DNA from: CAVWSM01 sp963799425
Lineage (GTDB): Bacteria > Actinomycetota > Actinomycetes > Jiangellales > Jiangellaceae
Assembly: GCA_963799425.1 (NCBI GenBank)
Contig: CAWCXA010000013.1
Span: forward strand, 186,001-250,000
Direction: 5' to 3'
DNA: 64,000 nucleotides
Shown: one piece after another, positions 1-8,122 of the stretch
Numbering within the stretch: the stretch's first letter is position 1
Layout of the letters: each line of letters starts with the position of its first letter
Translations under genes and position numbers: made by a program
Notes under the pieces: generated by a model
The model's database searches: none
What the model was told of the DNA's origin: nothing
The model's input: only the letters and a program-made list of their open reading frames with translations

Positions 1-170
1 CGGCGCTGATGGGCGACGACGCCCTCAACGAGCTCGGTGACGTATGGGTTGAGCGGTTGCTCAGCCGTGGCAACGCGCTCGGCGAGCGTCGCGCCGAGCG
101 GGAGACCCCGCACGTCGGATTCGAAGAGGATGTCCAGCGCCCGCTTTCGCGCCTTGGTGCGTGCAGCCAT
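1..170 (-). CDS. nusB: Transcription antitermination factor NusB (partial)
   Basis: Only the first 56 codons are inside the window; the gene runs off the left edge. The minus strand from ATG at 170 reads MAARTKARKRALDILFESDV and continues with a helical NusB-like segment (VTELVEGVVAHQ). NusB binds the boxA element of rRNA operons with NusE and supports antitermination. It starts 9 bp after the efp stop, the usual efp-nusB order, so it is probably co-transcribed with efp. It is too short to check RNA-binding residues beyond the basic N-terminus. Confidence 0.85.
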   Translation of the reverse strand, partial: MAARTKARKRALDILFESDVRGLPLGATLAERVATAEQPLNPYVTELVEGVVAHQR

Positions 171-179
171 CGACGCGTA

Positions 180-740
180 TTAGTTGGCGCGGCCGAGGTA
201 CGACCCGTCGCGGGTGTCGACCTTGACCTTCTCGCCGGTCGTGATGAACAGCGGGACCTGAATCTCGTATCCGGTCGACAACCGAGCGGGCTTGCTGCCG
301 CCCGTGGAGCGGTCGCCCTGCAGCCCCGGTTCCGTGTATTCGATCGCAAGCACCACCGAAGCGGGCAGCTCGACGAACAGCGGCGAGCCTTCGTGCAGGC
401 CGACGACTGCCTCCTGGTTCTCCAACATGAAGTGCTCGGCGTCGCCCACGGTTGCAGCGGGGATGTGCAGCTGGTCGTACGACTGCATGTCCATGAAGAC
501 GAAGTCGTCGCCGTCACGGTAGAGGTACTGCATGTCGCGCTTGTCGACGCTGGCGGTCTCGACCTTGATCCCGGCGTTGAACGTCTTGTCGACAACCTTG
601 CCCGACAGCACGTGCTTGAGCTTGGTCCGCACGAAGGCCGGCCCCTTGCCGGGCTTCACGTGCTGAAACTCGACGACCGTCCAGAGCTGGTTGTCGAGGT
701 TGAGCACGATGCCGTTCTTCAGGTCGTTGGTGGTGGCCAC
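180..740 (-). CDS. efp: Translation elongation factor P
   Basis: A 186-residue protein, full length for EF-P, with the three beta-barrel domains. EF-P enters the ribosomal E site and relieves stalling at polyproline stretches. The domain I loop reads PGKGPAF with Lys32 at the tip. That PGKGP form is the loop type reported for EF-Ps that work without beta-lysylation, so no modification enzyme need be expected (inference). The C-terminus has the family signature KVDTRDGSYLGRA. The start is GTG at 740. It lies between the Xaa-Pro peptidase gene and nusB on the same strand. Confidence 0.97.
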   Translation of the reverse strand: MATTNDLKNGIVLNLDNQLWTVVEFQHVKPGKGPAFVRTKLKHVLSGKVVDKTFNAGIKVETASVDKRDMQYLYRDGDDFVFMDMQSYDQLHIPAATVGDAEHFMLENQEAVVGLHEGSPLFVELPASVVLAIEYTEPGLQGDRSTGGSKPARLSTGYEIQVPLFITTGEKVKVDTRDGSYLGRAN

Positions 741-784
741 AAGGGCGCCTTTCGTAAGGTCGGACGCCGTTGGCTGGTCGGGAC

Positions 785-1933
785 TCAGCCCGAACAGACC
801 AGCAGCTCCTTGGTAAACGTGGTGAGCACCTCGGTCCCGCCATGTGCGGCGTCACGGACTACGAGCGTGTCCTCGATCCGGACGCCACCGCGCCCCGGGA
901 GGTAGACCCCCGGCTCGACGGTAACCGGCATGCGATCAGCCAGTTTACCTGGCGCGGAGTAGCCCAACGTCGGAGCCTCGTGGATCTCCAACCCGACACC
1001 GTGGCCCAGCCCGTGGGTGAAGTGGTCGCCATGTCCCCCCGCGGTGATCACCGACCGGGCTGCCGCGTCGACGGCTATGCACTCAACGCCGGGCGCCAAC
1101 GCCTCCCGCCCGGCCCGCTGGGCGGCCGCAACCAGGTCGTAGACCTCGCGCTGCCAGTCAGCAGGATCGGCGCCGACGACGACCGTGCGGGTGCAGTCGG
1201 CGTGGTAACCGCCGACCTCAGCCCCGAAGTCGATCTTGAGGAAGTCGCCACGCTCGACCACCCGACCGGCGGCCCGGTGATGCGGGATCGCGCTGTTTGG
1301 CCCGGTGGCAACGATCGTGTCGAACGCGATGCCGTCGGCGCCGTGGGCGTACATCCTGGCCTCGAGGTCGCGGGCGATCTCGGACTCGGTGCGCCTCAGC
1401 AGTGGGCCGTCCAGGATGTCCTGCAGAGCTCGGCCGGACACCGCACACGCCTCACGCAGCGCGGCGATCTCGTCGTCGTCCTTGATCTGGCGAAGCTCCT
1501 CTACGGGTCGGCGGAGGTTGGCGAGCTGGCCGCCCGTCGCCTCCGTCAGCTTTTCGGCCAGCTCGAGTGTGACCTCGTGCTCCTCCACTCCGAGCGCCGT
1601 GACCCCGCCCTTCGCAGCCGCGCGCTCGGCCAGGTCGGTGGCGACCTGTCGCGTGACCAGCAGCTCGAGATCGGGCACCTGCTGGGCGGCCTGGGTCGCA
1701 TAGCGGCCATCCGTGGCCAGCACCGCCTCGCCGCCCGCGGTGATCAGCAGCGCGGCGTTGCTGCTCGCGAGCCCGGTCAGATAGCGGACGTTGACGAGGC
1801 GGGTGATCAGCGCCGCCTCGACCTCGCGGTCGGCGAACAGCGCCACGAGCTGCGCGCGGCGGCGGGCATGGGATGCAGGCACGCCGGGAAGCGTAACGCG
1901 GTCGCGGTGGGCGTCCCAACCAGAGTTGATCAT
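785..1933 (-). CDS. Xaa-Pro aminopeptidase/dipeptidase (M24B, PepP/PepQ type)
   Basis: Cytosolic metallopeptidase of the pita-bread (M24) fold that removes residues next to proline. The five metal ligands are visible: Asp in KIDFGA, Asp in HADCTRT, His in THGLGHGVG, Glu in VEPGVY and Glu in GGVRIEDT. The N-terminal creatinase-like domain includes VRYLTGLASSNAAL. Length (382 aa) is usual. The ATG at 1933 lies inside a 25-bp inverted repeat, and the first 17 residues match no family pattern. GTG at 1882 (VPASHARRR) may be the ancestral start. Its position beside efp is conserved in actinobacteria. Confidence 0.9.
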   Translation of the reverse strand: MINSGWDAHRDRVTLPGVPASHARRRAQLVALFADREVEAALITRLVNVRYLTGLASSNAALLITAGGEAVLATDGRYATQAAQQVPDLELLVTRQVATDLAERAAAKGGVTALGVEEHEVTLELAEKLTEATGGQLANLRRPVEELRQIKDDDEIAALREACAVSGRALQDILDGPLLRRTESEIARDLEARMYAHGADGIAFDTIVATGPNSAIPHHRAAGRVVERGDFLKIDFGAEVGGYHADCTRTVVVGADPADWQREVYDLVAAAQRAGREALAPGVECIAVDAAARSVITAGGHGDHFTHGLGHGVGLEIHEAPTLGYSAPGKLADRMPVTVEPGVYLPGRGGVRIEDTLVVRDAAHGGTEVLTTFTKELLVCSG

Positions 1934-1985
1934 GGCGGAGGCGTGATCATTCCTGAAGTTTGATCACGCCTCCGCCATGATCAAC
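1925..1985. repeat. Perfect 25-bp inverted repeat bridging aroQ stop and peptidase start
   Basis: Left arm 1925-1949 and right arm 1961-1985 are exact reverse complements, with an 11-nt loop. The core is GATCATGGCGGAGGCGTGAT. The left arm contains the peptidase ATG (1931-1933) and the aroQ TGA (1947-1949); the right arm encodes the last AroQ residues (HGGGVI). There is no T-tract, so a classical terminator is not obvious. It looks like an inserted REP-type palindrome. Confidence 0.9.
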
Positions 1986-2459
1986 ATGGGAGGGTGCGGC
2001 GGCGGCCTCGAGGCCGAGCTGGCTGGCGAGGGCGCGCAGTGCGAGGTCGTACGAGCCGAGCCCGAAGCCCGCGATCGTCCCGGTGGCGACGCCGGCGACG
2101 ACGCTCGTGTGCCGGAAGACTTCCCGAGCGGCCGGGTTGCTGATGTGCACCTCGATCAGCGGGGCGTTGAGCTGCGCGCAGGCGTCGCGCAGGGCGTACG
2201 AGTAATGCGTGAAGGCGGCCGGGTTGAGGATCACCGGTGTTTGCCCATCGGCGGCCTCATGCAGCCAACCGACAAGCTCCGCCTCGTCGTCGGTCTGCCG
2301 TACCTCGACGGCAAGCCCGAGCTCCTTGCCCAGCCGGGTGCAGCGCTCGACGAGGTCTGCATGCGTGGCCGTGCCATAGACCTCGGGCTCTCGCACCCCG
2401 AGCCGGCCGAGGTTAGGTCCGTTAAAGACAAACACGGGAACAAGCTCCACGTCATTCAC
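1947..2459 (-). CDS. aroQ: 3-dehydroquinate dehydratase, type II
   Basis: Dodecameric type II dehydroquinase that converts 3-dehydroquinate to 3-dehydroshikimate. Visible are the active-site lid NGPNLGRLGVREPEVYG (Arg and Tyr), the substrate loop ILNPAAFTHYSYALRDA, and EVHISNP with the catalytic His, followed by REVFRHTS. The protein is about 20 residues longer than usual because the C-terminal tail (VDHGGGVIKLQE) is encoded by an inverted repeat that overruns the expected end. It overlaps aroB by 4 bp (ATGA), so translation is probably coupled. Confidence 0.95.
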   Translation of the reverse strand: MNDVELVPVFVFNGPNLGRLGVREPEVYGTATHADLVERCTRLGKELGLAVEVRQTDDEAELVGWLHEAADGQTPVILNPAAFTHYSYALRDACAQLNAPLIEVHISNPAAREVFRHTSVVAGVATGTIAGFGLGSYDLALRALASQLGLEAAAAPSHVDHGGGVIKLQE

Positions 2460-3541
2460 CGGCTCACCTCGCCGTAGGCGGCCAGCAGCAGCTGCGGGTC
2501 GGGCGAGTCGAGGATGGTCGGCTTGGCGAGTCCGTCGAGTACGACGAAACGCAGCCGGTCACCACGCGCCTTCTTGTCGACGCGCATCGCGTCGAGTAGC
2601 TGCGGCCAGGCGTCGGCGCCGCGCTCGTACGCCGTCGGCAGGCCGAGCAGCGCCAGCACCTCGCGGTGCCGGTCGGCGGTCTCGTCGTCTAGGCGGCCGG
2701 CCAGCCGGGCCAGCTCAGCCGCGAAGACCATGCCGATCGCGACGGCCGCCCCGTGTCGCCACCGGTAGCGCTCCACGCGCTCGATCGCGTGACCCAGCGT
2801 GTGGCCGTAGTTGAGCATTTCGCGCCGGCCGGTCTCGCGCAGGTCCTGGCTGACGACCTCGGCCTTGACGCGGATGGAGCGCTCGAAGATCTCCCGCGTG
2901 TACGCGCCGTCCGGCGCCAGCGCTGCCGCGGGGTCGGCCTCGATGAGGTCCAGGATGCGCGGGTCGGCGATGAAGCCGTGCTTGACGACCTCGGCGAGCC
3001 CGGTGGCGTACTCGTACCGAGGCAGGGACACCAGCGTGTTGAGATCGCACAGCACGCCGGCCGGGGGGTGGAACGAGCCAACCAGGTTCTTGCCCTCAGG
3101 CGTGTTGATGCCGGTCTTGCCGCCGATCGCGGCGTCGTTCATTCCCGCGACCGTGGTGGGGATGTGTACGACCTTGACGCCGCGCACCCAGGTCGCCGCG
3201 ACGAATCCGGCCAGGTCGGTCGTGGCGCCACCACCCACACCCACGATGGCATCGGACCGGGTGAAGCCGGCCTGGCCCAGGGCGGCCCAGCAGAACGCTG
3301 CCACCTCGGCGGACTTGGCGTCCTCGGCGTCAGGCACCTCGATGACGATCGCCTCATAGCCGTGCTCCGCTAAGTCGTCGCGGATCGCGTCGCCGGTGGC
3401 GCGGAGGGCGTGTGGGTGGATCACAGCGACACGCGCGACATCAGCGCCGAGCAGGCCGGGGAGCTCGCCCAGCAAACCTTCGCCGACGACGACCTCGTAC
3501 GGCTGTGCGCCGCCCACCGGGATGCGCGTCACCTCGCTCAT
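2456..3541 (-). CDS. aroB: 3-dehydroquinate synthase
   Basis: NAD- and metal-dependent cyclisation of DAHP to 3-dehydroquinate. The 361-residue protein shows the nucleotide-binding stretch VGVGGGATTDLAGF, the substrate loop PTTVAGMNDAAIGGKTGIN, the Glu of GLAEVVKHG and the zinc ligands of NYGHTLGHAIE and WRHGAAVAIGM. In the PTT loop an Asn stands where many homologues have Val, but the neighbouring Asp is kept. It overlaps aroK by 4 bp upstream and aroQ by 4 bp downstream. Confidence 0.96.
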   Translation of the reverse strand: MSEVTRIPVGGAQPYEVVVGEGLLGELPGLLGADVARVAVIHPHALRATGDAIRDDLAEHGYEAIVIEVPDAEDAKSAEVAAFCWAALGQAGFTRSDAIVGVGGGATTDLAGFVAATWVRGVKVVHIPTTVAGMNDAAIGGKTGINTPEGKNLVGSFHPPAGVLCDLNTLVSLPRYEYATGLAEVVKHGFIADPRILDLIEADPAAALAPDGAYTREIFERSIRVKAEVVSQDLRETGRREMLNYGHTLGHAIERVERYRWRHGAAVAIGMVFAAELARLAGRLDDETADRHREVLALLGLPTAYERGADAWPQLLDAMRVDKKARGDRLRFVVLDGLAKPTILDSPDPQLLLAAYGEVSR

Positions 3542-4107
3542 TCGGGCGTCCGCGGCTCTGACGCAACGTGTCGTTGCGTGGAGAGGTTCGACGCAGGGTG
3601 TCGTTGCGTCGAAACAAGCGCGGCTACCTCGGCGGCGATCTCCTCCGGCGTCCGCCCGTCGGTCACGACGGTGTGCTGGGCCACTGACTCGTACACCGGG
3701 CGTCGCTCGGCCATCAGCTTGCGCAGCTGGCCGCGGGCGTTGCCGAGCAGCAGCGGTCGATCGCGGTTGAACCCGACCCGAGCCGCGGCAACCGGGACCG
3801 ACACGTCAAGGAACACCACGCGACGCCCATCGAGCAACGCACGGGTCTCGGCCGCGACGACCGATCCCCCGCCGAGCGCGACGACGCCGGTGTGCTCCGC
3901 GAGCGCGGTCGCCACCGCGGCCCGCTCAAGGGCGCGGAAGTGCGGCTCGCCGTGGTCGACGAAGATGTCGGCGATCGACTGGCCCGCGGCGGCCTCGATG
4001 TCGCGGTCGGTGTCGCGGAACGGCACGCCCAGCCGCTCCGCGACCAGCGCGCCGACGGTCGTCTTACCGGAGCCTGGCGGACCTACGATCACAAGGACGG
4101 GCGTCAC
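3538..4107 (-). CDS. aroK: Shikimate kinase
   Basis: Phosphorylates shikimate at the 3-OH. From GTG 4107, which overlaps the aroC stop as GTGA, the protein has 189 residues. It carries the P-loop GPPGSGKTT, FRDTDRDIE (Asp for shikimate/Mg), the Arg of HFRALER, the LGGGSV substrate loop and lid arginines in NRDRPLLL. The in-frame extension upstream of 4107 lies inside aroC and is not protein-like. The C-terminus ends with a 10-residue repeat (STQRHPASNL, STQRHVASEP) encoded by palindromic DNA, an unusual addition for AroK. Confidence 0.93.
   Translation of the reverse strand: MTPVLVIVGPPGSGKTTVGALVAERLGVPFRDTDRDIEAAAGQSIADIFVDHGEPHFRALERAAVATALAEHTGVVALGGGSVVAAETRALLDGRRVVFLDVSVPVAAARVGFNRDRPLLLGNARGQLRKLMAERRPVYESVAQHTVVTDGRTPEEIAAEVAALVSTQRHPASNLSTQRHVASEPRTPE
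3561..3613. repeat. Paired palindromes encoding the AroK tail
   Basis: Two overlapping structures. ACGCAACG/CGTTGCGT form an 8-bp inverted repeat (3561-3568 and 3572-3579), and TTCGACGCA/TGCGTCGAA a 9-bp one (3587-3595 and 3605-3613). The 11-mer TGTCGTTGCGT is repeated at 3569 and 3599, exactly 30 nt apart, which keeps the aroK frame and yields the 10-residue peptide repeat. TTCGACGCAACG also recurs near 32487, between ruvC and yebC. Confidence 0.75.
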
Positions 4108-5285
4108 CGGACCACCAGCGAGTCGAGGTAGCCGCGCAGGTTGCGGGCCGTCTCCGCGACCGAGTCGCCCCCGAACTTCTCGAGCACGGCGTCGGCGAGT
4201 ACCAGGGCCACCATCGCTTCCGCGACCACACCCGCGGCTGGCACGGCGCACACGTCGGACCGCTGGTGGTGGGCGGTGGTCGCCTCCCCCGTGACGATGT
4301 CGACAGTGCGGAGGGCGCGGGGCACGGTGGAGATCGGCTTCATCGCAGCGCGTACGCGAAGGATCTCGCCAGTCGTCATGCCGCCCTCGGTGCCACCGGA
4401 CCGCCCGGAGACTCGGGTGAGCGAGCCGTCGGCGCCCGGCACGATCTCGTCTTGCGCCAACGAGCCACGAGTACGCGCGAGCTCGAAGCCGTCCCCGACC
4501 TCGACTCCCTTGATCGCCTGGATGCCCATGAGCGCCGCGGCCAGCCGGGCATCCAACCGGCGGTCCCAGTGCACGTGGCTACCGAGCCCGGGCGGCAAGC
4601 CGTGAACGACCACCTCGACCACCCCGCCGAGCGTGTCGCCCTCCTTGTGACAGGCGTCGACCTCGGCGACCATGCGCGCGCTGGTCTCCGGGTCGAGGCA
4701 GCGCAGCGGGTCGGCGTCGATGCGCTCCAGGTCGTCGGGTTCGGGTACGAGGCCCGCGGGCACGGCGATCGAGCCGAGCTCCACGACGTGGCTGAGCACC
4801 CGCGCTCCCGCGGCCTGCTCGAGAAAGGAAATGACGACTGCGCCAAGCGCAACACGGGCTGCGGTCTCGCGTGCGCTCGCCCGCTCCAGCACCGGTCGCG
4901 CATCGGTGAAGCCGTACTTCTGGATACCGGCAAGGTCGGCGTGGCCCGGCCGCGGCCGGGTCAGTGGCGCGTTGCGGGCCTGGTCGGCCAGCTCCTGGGC
5001 GTCGACAGGGTCCGCCGACATGACCTGCTGCCATTTGGGCCACTCAGTGTTGGCGACCTGGATCGCCACCGGCGACCCGAGCGTCTCGCCGTGCCGGATG
5101 CCGCCAAGGATCGTGACCTCGTCGCGTTCGAACTTCATGCGCGCACCACGGCCGTAACCCAGCCGCCGCCGGGCCAGCGCGTCGTCGATCTGCTTGCTCG
5201 TCACGCGGACGCCGGCCGGGAGCCCCTCGAGGATCGCAACCAGAGCAGGGCCGTGGGATTCGCCCGCGGTGAGCCAGCGCAGCAT
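4104..5285 (-). CDS. aroC: Chorismate synthase
   Basis: Converts EPSP to chorismate with reduced FMN. The 393-residue protein has all signature blocks: TAGESHGPAL near the N-terminus, the basic RRRLGYGRGARMKFERD, RPGHADLAGIQKYG, ASARETAARVALG, SGGTEGGMTTGE and HQRSDVCAVPAAGVVAEAM with the catalytic His. It is the first gene of the overlapping aroC-aroK-aroB-aroQ run. The next gene upstream encodes a prepilin-type peptidase, 63 bp away. Confidence 0.97.
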   Translation of the reverse strand: MLRWLTAGESHGPALVAILEGLPAGVRVTSKQIDDALARRRLGYGRGARMKFERDEVTILGGIRHGETLGSPVAIQVANTEWPKWQQVMSADPVDAQELADQARNAPLTRPRPGHADLAGIQKYGFTDARPVLERASARETAARVALGAVVISFLEQAAGARVLSHVVELGSIAVPAGLVPEPDDLERIDADPLRCLDPETSARMVAEVDACHKEGDTLGGVVEVVVHGLPPGLGSHVHWDRRLDARLAAALMGIQAIKGVEVGDGFELARTRGSLAQDEIVPGADGSLTRVSGRSGGTEGGMTTGEILRVRAAMKPISTVPRALRTVDIVTGEATTAHHQRSDVCAVPAAGVVAEAMVALVLADAVLEKFGGDSVAETARNLRGYLDSLVVR

Positions 5286-5348
5286 GTCTGGATCTTCGCA
5301 CGACCCGCGAACTGAGCTGGCGTCGGTCCGGCAGGTGAGAGCCGCGTC

Positions 5349-6086
5349 TCAGGATCCGGCGGCCGCGTCCAAGACCCGCTCGGCCCAGGCGATTGCCGCG
5401 AGAGCGCCGAGCAGCATCGAGGGCCCGTACGGCACGTTCGACCGCAGCGTGACCCGACGCATCGCCAGCAGGACCAGCCCGACGAGACCGCCGACGAGGA
5501 ACCCGAGGAACGCCCCGAGGAACAGCGCCCCCCAACCCAGCCAGCCGAGGTAGAGGCCCAGCACCCCCGCAAGCTTGACGTCGCCGAGCCCCATCGCCTG
5601 CGGCTGCAGCAGCGCAAGCAGCAGGTAGAGCCCGCCCAAGGCCGCGGCCCCGAGCCAGGCGCGGCCGTAGTCACCCCAGGTGTCGTCGAGCAGCGCGGCG
5701 GCGGCCAGTAGCAGCGCACCGGCCACCAGCGCGGCGAGCGTGAGCAGGTTGGGGAGCCGATGCACCTGCAGGTCGATGTAGGCCATGGCCACGCCGAGAG
5801 CTCCGAGCACGAGGAACGCGGCAAGCTCGACCCCGCCGCCGACGCTTGCCGCCATGATCGCCCAGACGCCAGCGGTCACCGCGGCGAGAACGGCCCGCAG
5901 CGGTGGCCAGGCGGCGATGTCGGCGTACGTGACCGGAGCGGGCGACGCCTCGCCACCCTCTTCGCCCTCAGGAGCTGGGCGCCACGGCAGGTGGCGGATC
6001 AGATCGGGGAGCAACGCCCCGACCACCGCACCGAGCGCGGCGCAGACGATGACCAGCACGGGCGCGACGCTAACGGCCGGCGGCAC
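5349..6086 (-). CDS. A24-family prepilin-type peptidase
   Basis: Integral membrane aspartyl peptidase of the type IV prepilin peptidase family, which cleaves leader peptides of pilin-like proteins. The two catalytic aspartates are in AYIDLQVHRLPN (Asp105) and MGLGDVKLAG (Asp169). About six hydrophobic segments follow an N-terminal helix. The cysteine-containing N-methylase domain of classic PilD is absent, as in actinobacterial and archaeal-type short forms (245 aa). The GTG start overlaps aroE by 17 bp. No pilin or secretion ATPase gene is in the window, so its substrate must lie elsewhere. Confidence 0.85.
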   Translation of the reverse strand: MPPAVSVAPVLVIVCAALGAVVGALLPDLIRHLPWRPAPEGEEGGEASPAPVTYADIAAWPPLRAVLAAVTAGVWAIMAASVGGGVELAAFLVLGALGVAMAYIDLQVHRLPNLLTLAALVAGALLLAAAALLDDTWGDYGRAWLGAAALGGLYLLLALLQPQAMGLGDVKLAGVLGLYLGWLGWGALFLGAFLGFLVGGLVGLVLLAMRRVTLRSNVPYGPSMLLGALAAIAWAERVLDAAAGS

Positions 6087-6900
6087 GTGCCGCGAGCGCG
6101 GCAGCGCCGGCCGTGCGGAGCACGTGCACCGGCGCGTCGAGCCCGGTCATGAGGCGAACCTGTAGTGCGGCCTGGTGCACCAGCAGGTCCAGCCCCCCGA
6201 GCACCTCGCCGCCGCGCTCCGCCCAAGCGGTGGCGACCCGCGTGGGCCAGGGCTCGTACACCACATCGAAGAGCAGACCGGGTCGATCCGGCAGCTCGTC
6301 GACCAGAGCGTCGAGCACTCCAGGTGGTGTCGTCGCCACGACAAGCGGCGCTGCGAGCAGCGGATCGCGCGCGTCCCAGGGCCGAACGGAGACGGCCACC
6401 CCGAAGCGAGCACCGGTCTCGAGCAGGTCACCCGCGCGTGAGGGGGTACGGACGCACACCTCGACTCGGTTGGTGACGGAAGCCAAGGCGGCCACCGCCG
6501 AACGAGCCGTTGCTCCCCCGCCGAGCACGGCGGCCCACTTGACGTGACCGACGCCGGGCTCACGCATGGCGTTGACCAGCCCGGGCACGTCGGTGTTGTC
6601 GCCGTGCAACGCCCCTCCGGGCTCGCGCAACACGGTGTTGACAGCGCCGACCGCACCGGCGAGCTCACTCACCGACCCGAGTAGCGGCAACACGGCCTGC
6701 TTGAGCGGCATGGTCAGCGACAGCCCGCGCCACGTGTCGTCGAACTCGGCCAGGAAGCCTGGCAGCGCAGCCTCGTCGACGTCGTACGCATCGTAGGTCC
6801 AGTCGCCAAGCCCGAGGTGCGCGTAGGCCGCGCGATGCAGGATCGGTGACAACGAGTGCGCTATCGGCGACCCGAGCACCGCGCAGCGGGTAGCGCTCAT
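6070..6900 (-). CDS. aroE: Shikimate dehydrogenase
   Basis: NADPH-dependent reduction of 3-dehydroshikimate to shikimate. The 276-residue protein shows the substrate-binding N-terminal domain (LGSPIAHSLSP; catalytic Lys in SLTMPLK; NTDVPG). A Rossmann fold follows, with LGGGATARSAVAAL and the adenine-ribose side VRTPSRAG, then a C-terminal HQAALQVRLMTG. It is separated from aroCKBQ by the prepilin peptidase gene. A strong hairpin lies between it and mltG upstream. Confidence 0.94.
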   Translation of the reverse strand: MSATRCAVLGSPIAHSLSPILHRAAYAHLGLGDWTYDAYDVDEAALPGFLAEFDDTWRGLSLTMPLKQAVLPLLGSVSELAGAVGAVNTVLREPGGALHGDNTDVPGLVNAMREPGVGHVKWAAVLGGGATARSAVAALASVTNRVEVCVRTPSRAGDLLETGARFGVAVSVRPWDARDPLLAAPLVVATTPPGVLDALVDELPDRPGLLFDVVYEPWPTRVATAWAERGGEVLGGLDLLVHQAALQVRLMTGLDAPVHVLRTAGAAALAARAAGR

Positions 6901-6932
6901 AGGTTCAGCTGGGGCTCGTTATTGGGGGGGTC

Positions 6933-6953
6933 ACGGGGGGCGCGGCCCCCCGT
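6933..6953. terminator. GC-rich hairpin between mltG and aroE
   Basis: Perfect 9-bp inverted repeat ACGGGGGGC/GCCCCCCGT with a 3-nt GCG loop, just downstream of the mltG stop on the minus strand. No U-tract follows in either direction, so it may attenuate or stabilise mRNA 3' ends rather than act as a canonical terminator. Confidence 0.55.
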
Positions 6954-6960
6954 GGGTGGC

Positions 6961-8118
6961 TCAACACAGGTCGCTCTCGCGGCAGTAGGCCTGTAGCTGC
7001 GCGACGTTGGCCGCGTGCTCGGCGTCTGTCGTGGCGAACTTTGTTTCGCCTGTCTCGAGGTTGACTGCGGCGAAGTAGCAGTAGCCGGCGTTGGACGGGT
7101 TGAGCGCCGCCGCAAGCGCCGCCTCGCCCGGCGAGGCGATGGGACCCGGCGGGAGCCCGCCGACGACGTAGGTGTTGTACGGCGAGTTGGTCGCCCGGGC
7201 CGCATCGCTGGTGAACACGCTGGAGTAGTCGTTGGTCGCGTAGTGCACCGTCGAGTCCATCTGCAGACGCGTCCCGATGACGGCACCGCACTTTGCGGCG
7301 AGCCGGTTGTAGATGACCTCGGCCACCATCGGCATGTCGGAGACGTTGCGCACCTCGCGCTGCACGATGCTGGCGATGGTGACGACCTGCCGTGGGGTGA
7401 GTCTGCGCGCCGCCGCACCGGCCTCCAGGCCGACGGTCTCGGAGGCGGTGCCGAACCGGTCCATCATGTTGGCCACCACCGACGTCGGGTCACTGTCCGG
7501 TGTGAGGTCGTAGGTCGCGGGGAAGAGGAAGCCCTCTGCATCACCCTCGGCATACGGCGGCAGCGAGGCCGCGTCGATGGCTGCCTGCACGGCGGCGGGG
7601 TCGAAGCCGCCCTCCTCCGCGATCCGTGCGACGGTCAACGACTCGCGCAGCCCTTCGGGCACCGCGACCTTGCCGACGACCTCGGTAGCCTGCAACATCG
7701 CGAGGATGACGTCGGCGGCCTTCATCTCCGACATGAGCGTGTAGCTGCCCGGCTGGATCTGCCCGGAGCGGCTGTTGTCGTTGGACGCGTTGACGAACGC
7801 CTTGGCGCTTGCGACGACGCCGGCATCCTGGAGGATCTGCCCCATGTCGGTGAGCGTGGCGCCCGGCGGGATCTCGACGATCACCTCTCCGGTGCCGGGG
7901 CCGGGGTAGTCGGCCGGGGCGCCGAACAGCTCGCGGCCGCGATCGATGATCGCCTGCCCACCGAAGAAGATGCCAGCGCCGACCGCGCCGACGACGGCGA
8001 GCACAAGGACGAGGGCGACGAAAGACTTGCGGCGACGGCGGCGCTGCCGCCGCTTGGTGTGCCGCCGGCTGCGCGTGCCCCTGCTGTCTTCGGCCATCTG
8101 GATGCCGAGCTGGCTCAT
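6961..8118 (-). CDS. mltG: Endolytic murein transglycosylase MltG (YceG)
   Basis: Inner-membrane lytic transglycosylase thought to cleave nascent glycan strands and set their length. From ATG 8118 (GAGTGAGGAC ribosome site just upstream, 4 bp after the ruvX stop) it has 385 residues. A very basic cytoplasmic N-terminus (RRRRRK) precedes one membrane helix (about residues 33-55), then a LysM-like region and the YceG domain. The catalytic Glu lies in IASIVQREV; LQMDSTVHY and VGGLPPGPIASPG are further family blocks. In-frame codons upstream of 8118 lie within ruvX and are not used. Confidence 0.93.
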   Translation of the reverse strand: MSQLGIQMAEDSRGTRSRRHTKRRQRRRRRKSFVALVLVLAVVGAVGAGIFFGGQAIIDRGRELFGAPADYPGPGTGEVIVEIPPGATLTDMGQILQDAGVVASAKAFVNASNDNSRSGQIQPGSYTLMSEMKAADVILAMLQATEVVGKVAVPEGLRESLTVARIAEEGGFDPAAVQAAIDAASLPPYAEGDAEGFLFPATYDLTPDSDPTSVVANMMDRFGTASETVGLEAGAAARRLTPRQVVTIASIVQREVRNVSDMPMVAEVIYNRLAAKCGAVIGTRLQMDSTVHYATNDYSSVFTSDAARATNSPYNTYVVGGLPPGPIASPGEAALAAALNPSNAGYCYFAAVNLETGETKFATTDAEHAANVAQLQAYCRESDLC

Positions 8119-8122
8119 GTCC

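Noticed and set aside
9..1963. Long plus-strand open frames opposite efp and the Xaa-Pro peptidase
   Set aside because: They are antisense shadows in high-GC DNA; the minus-strand frames carry the family motifs.
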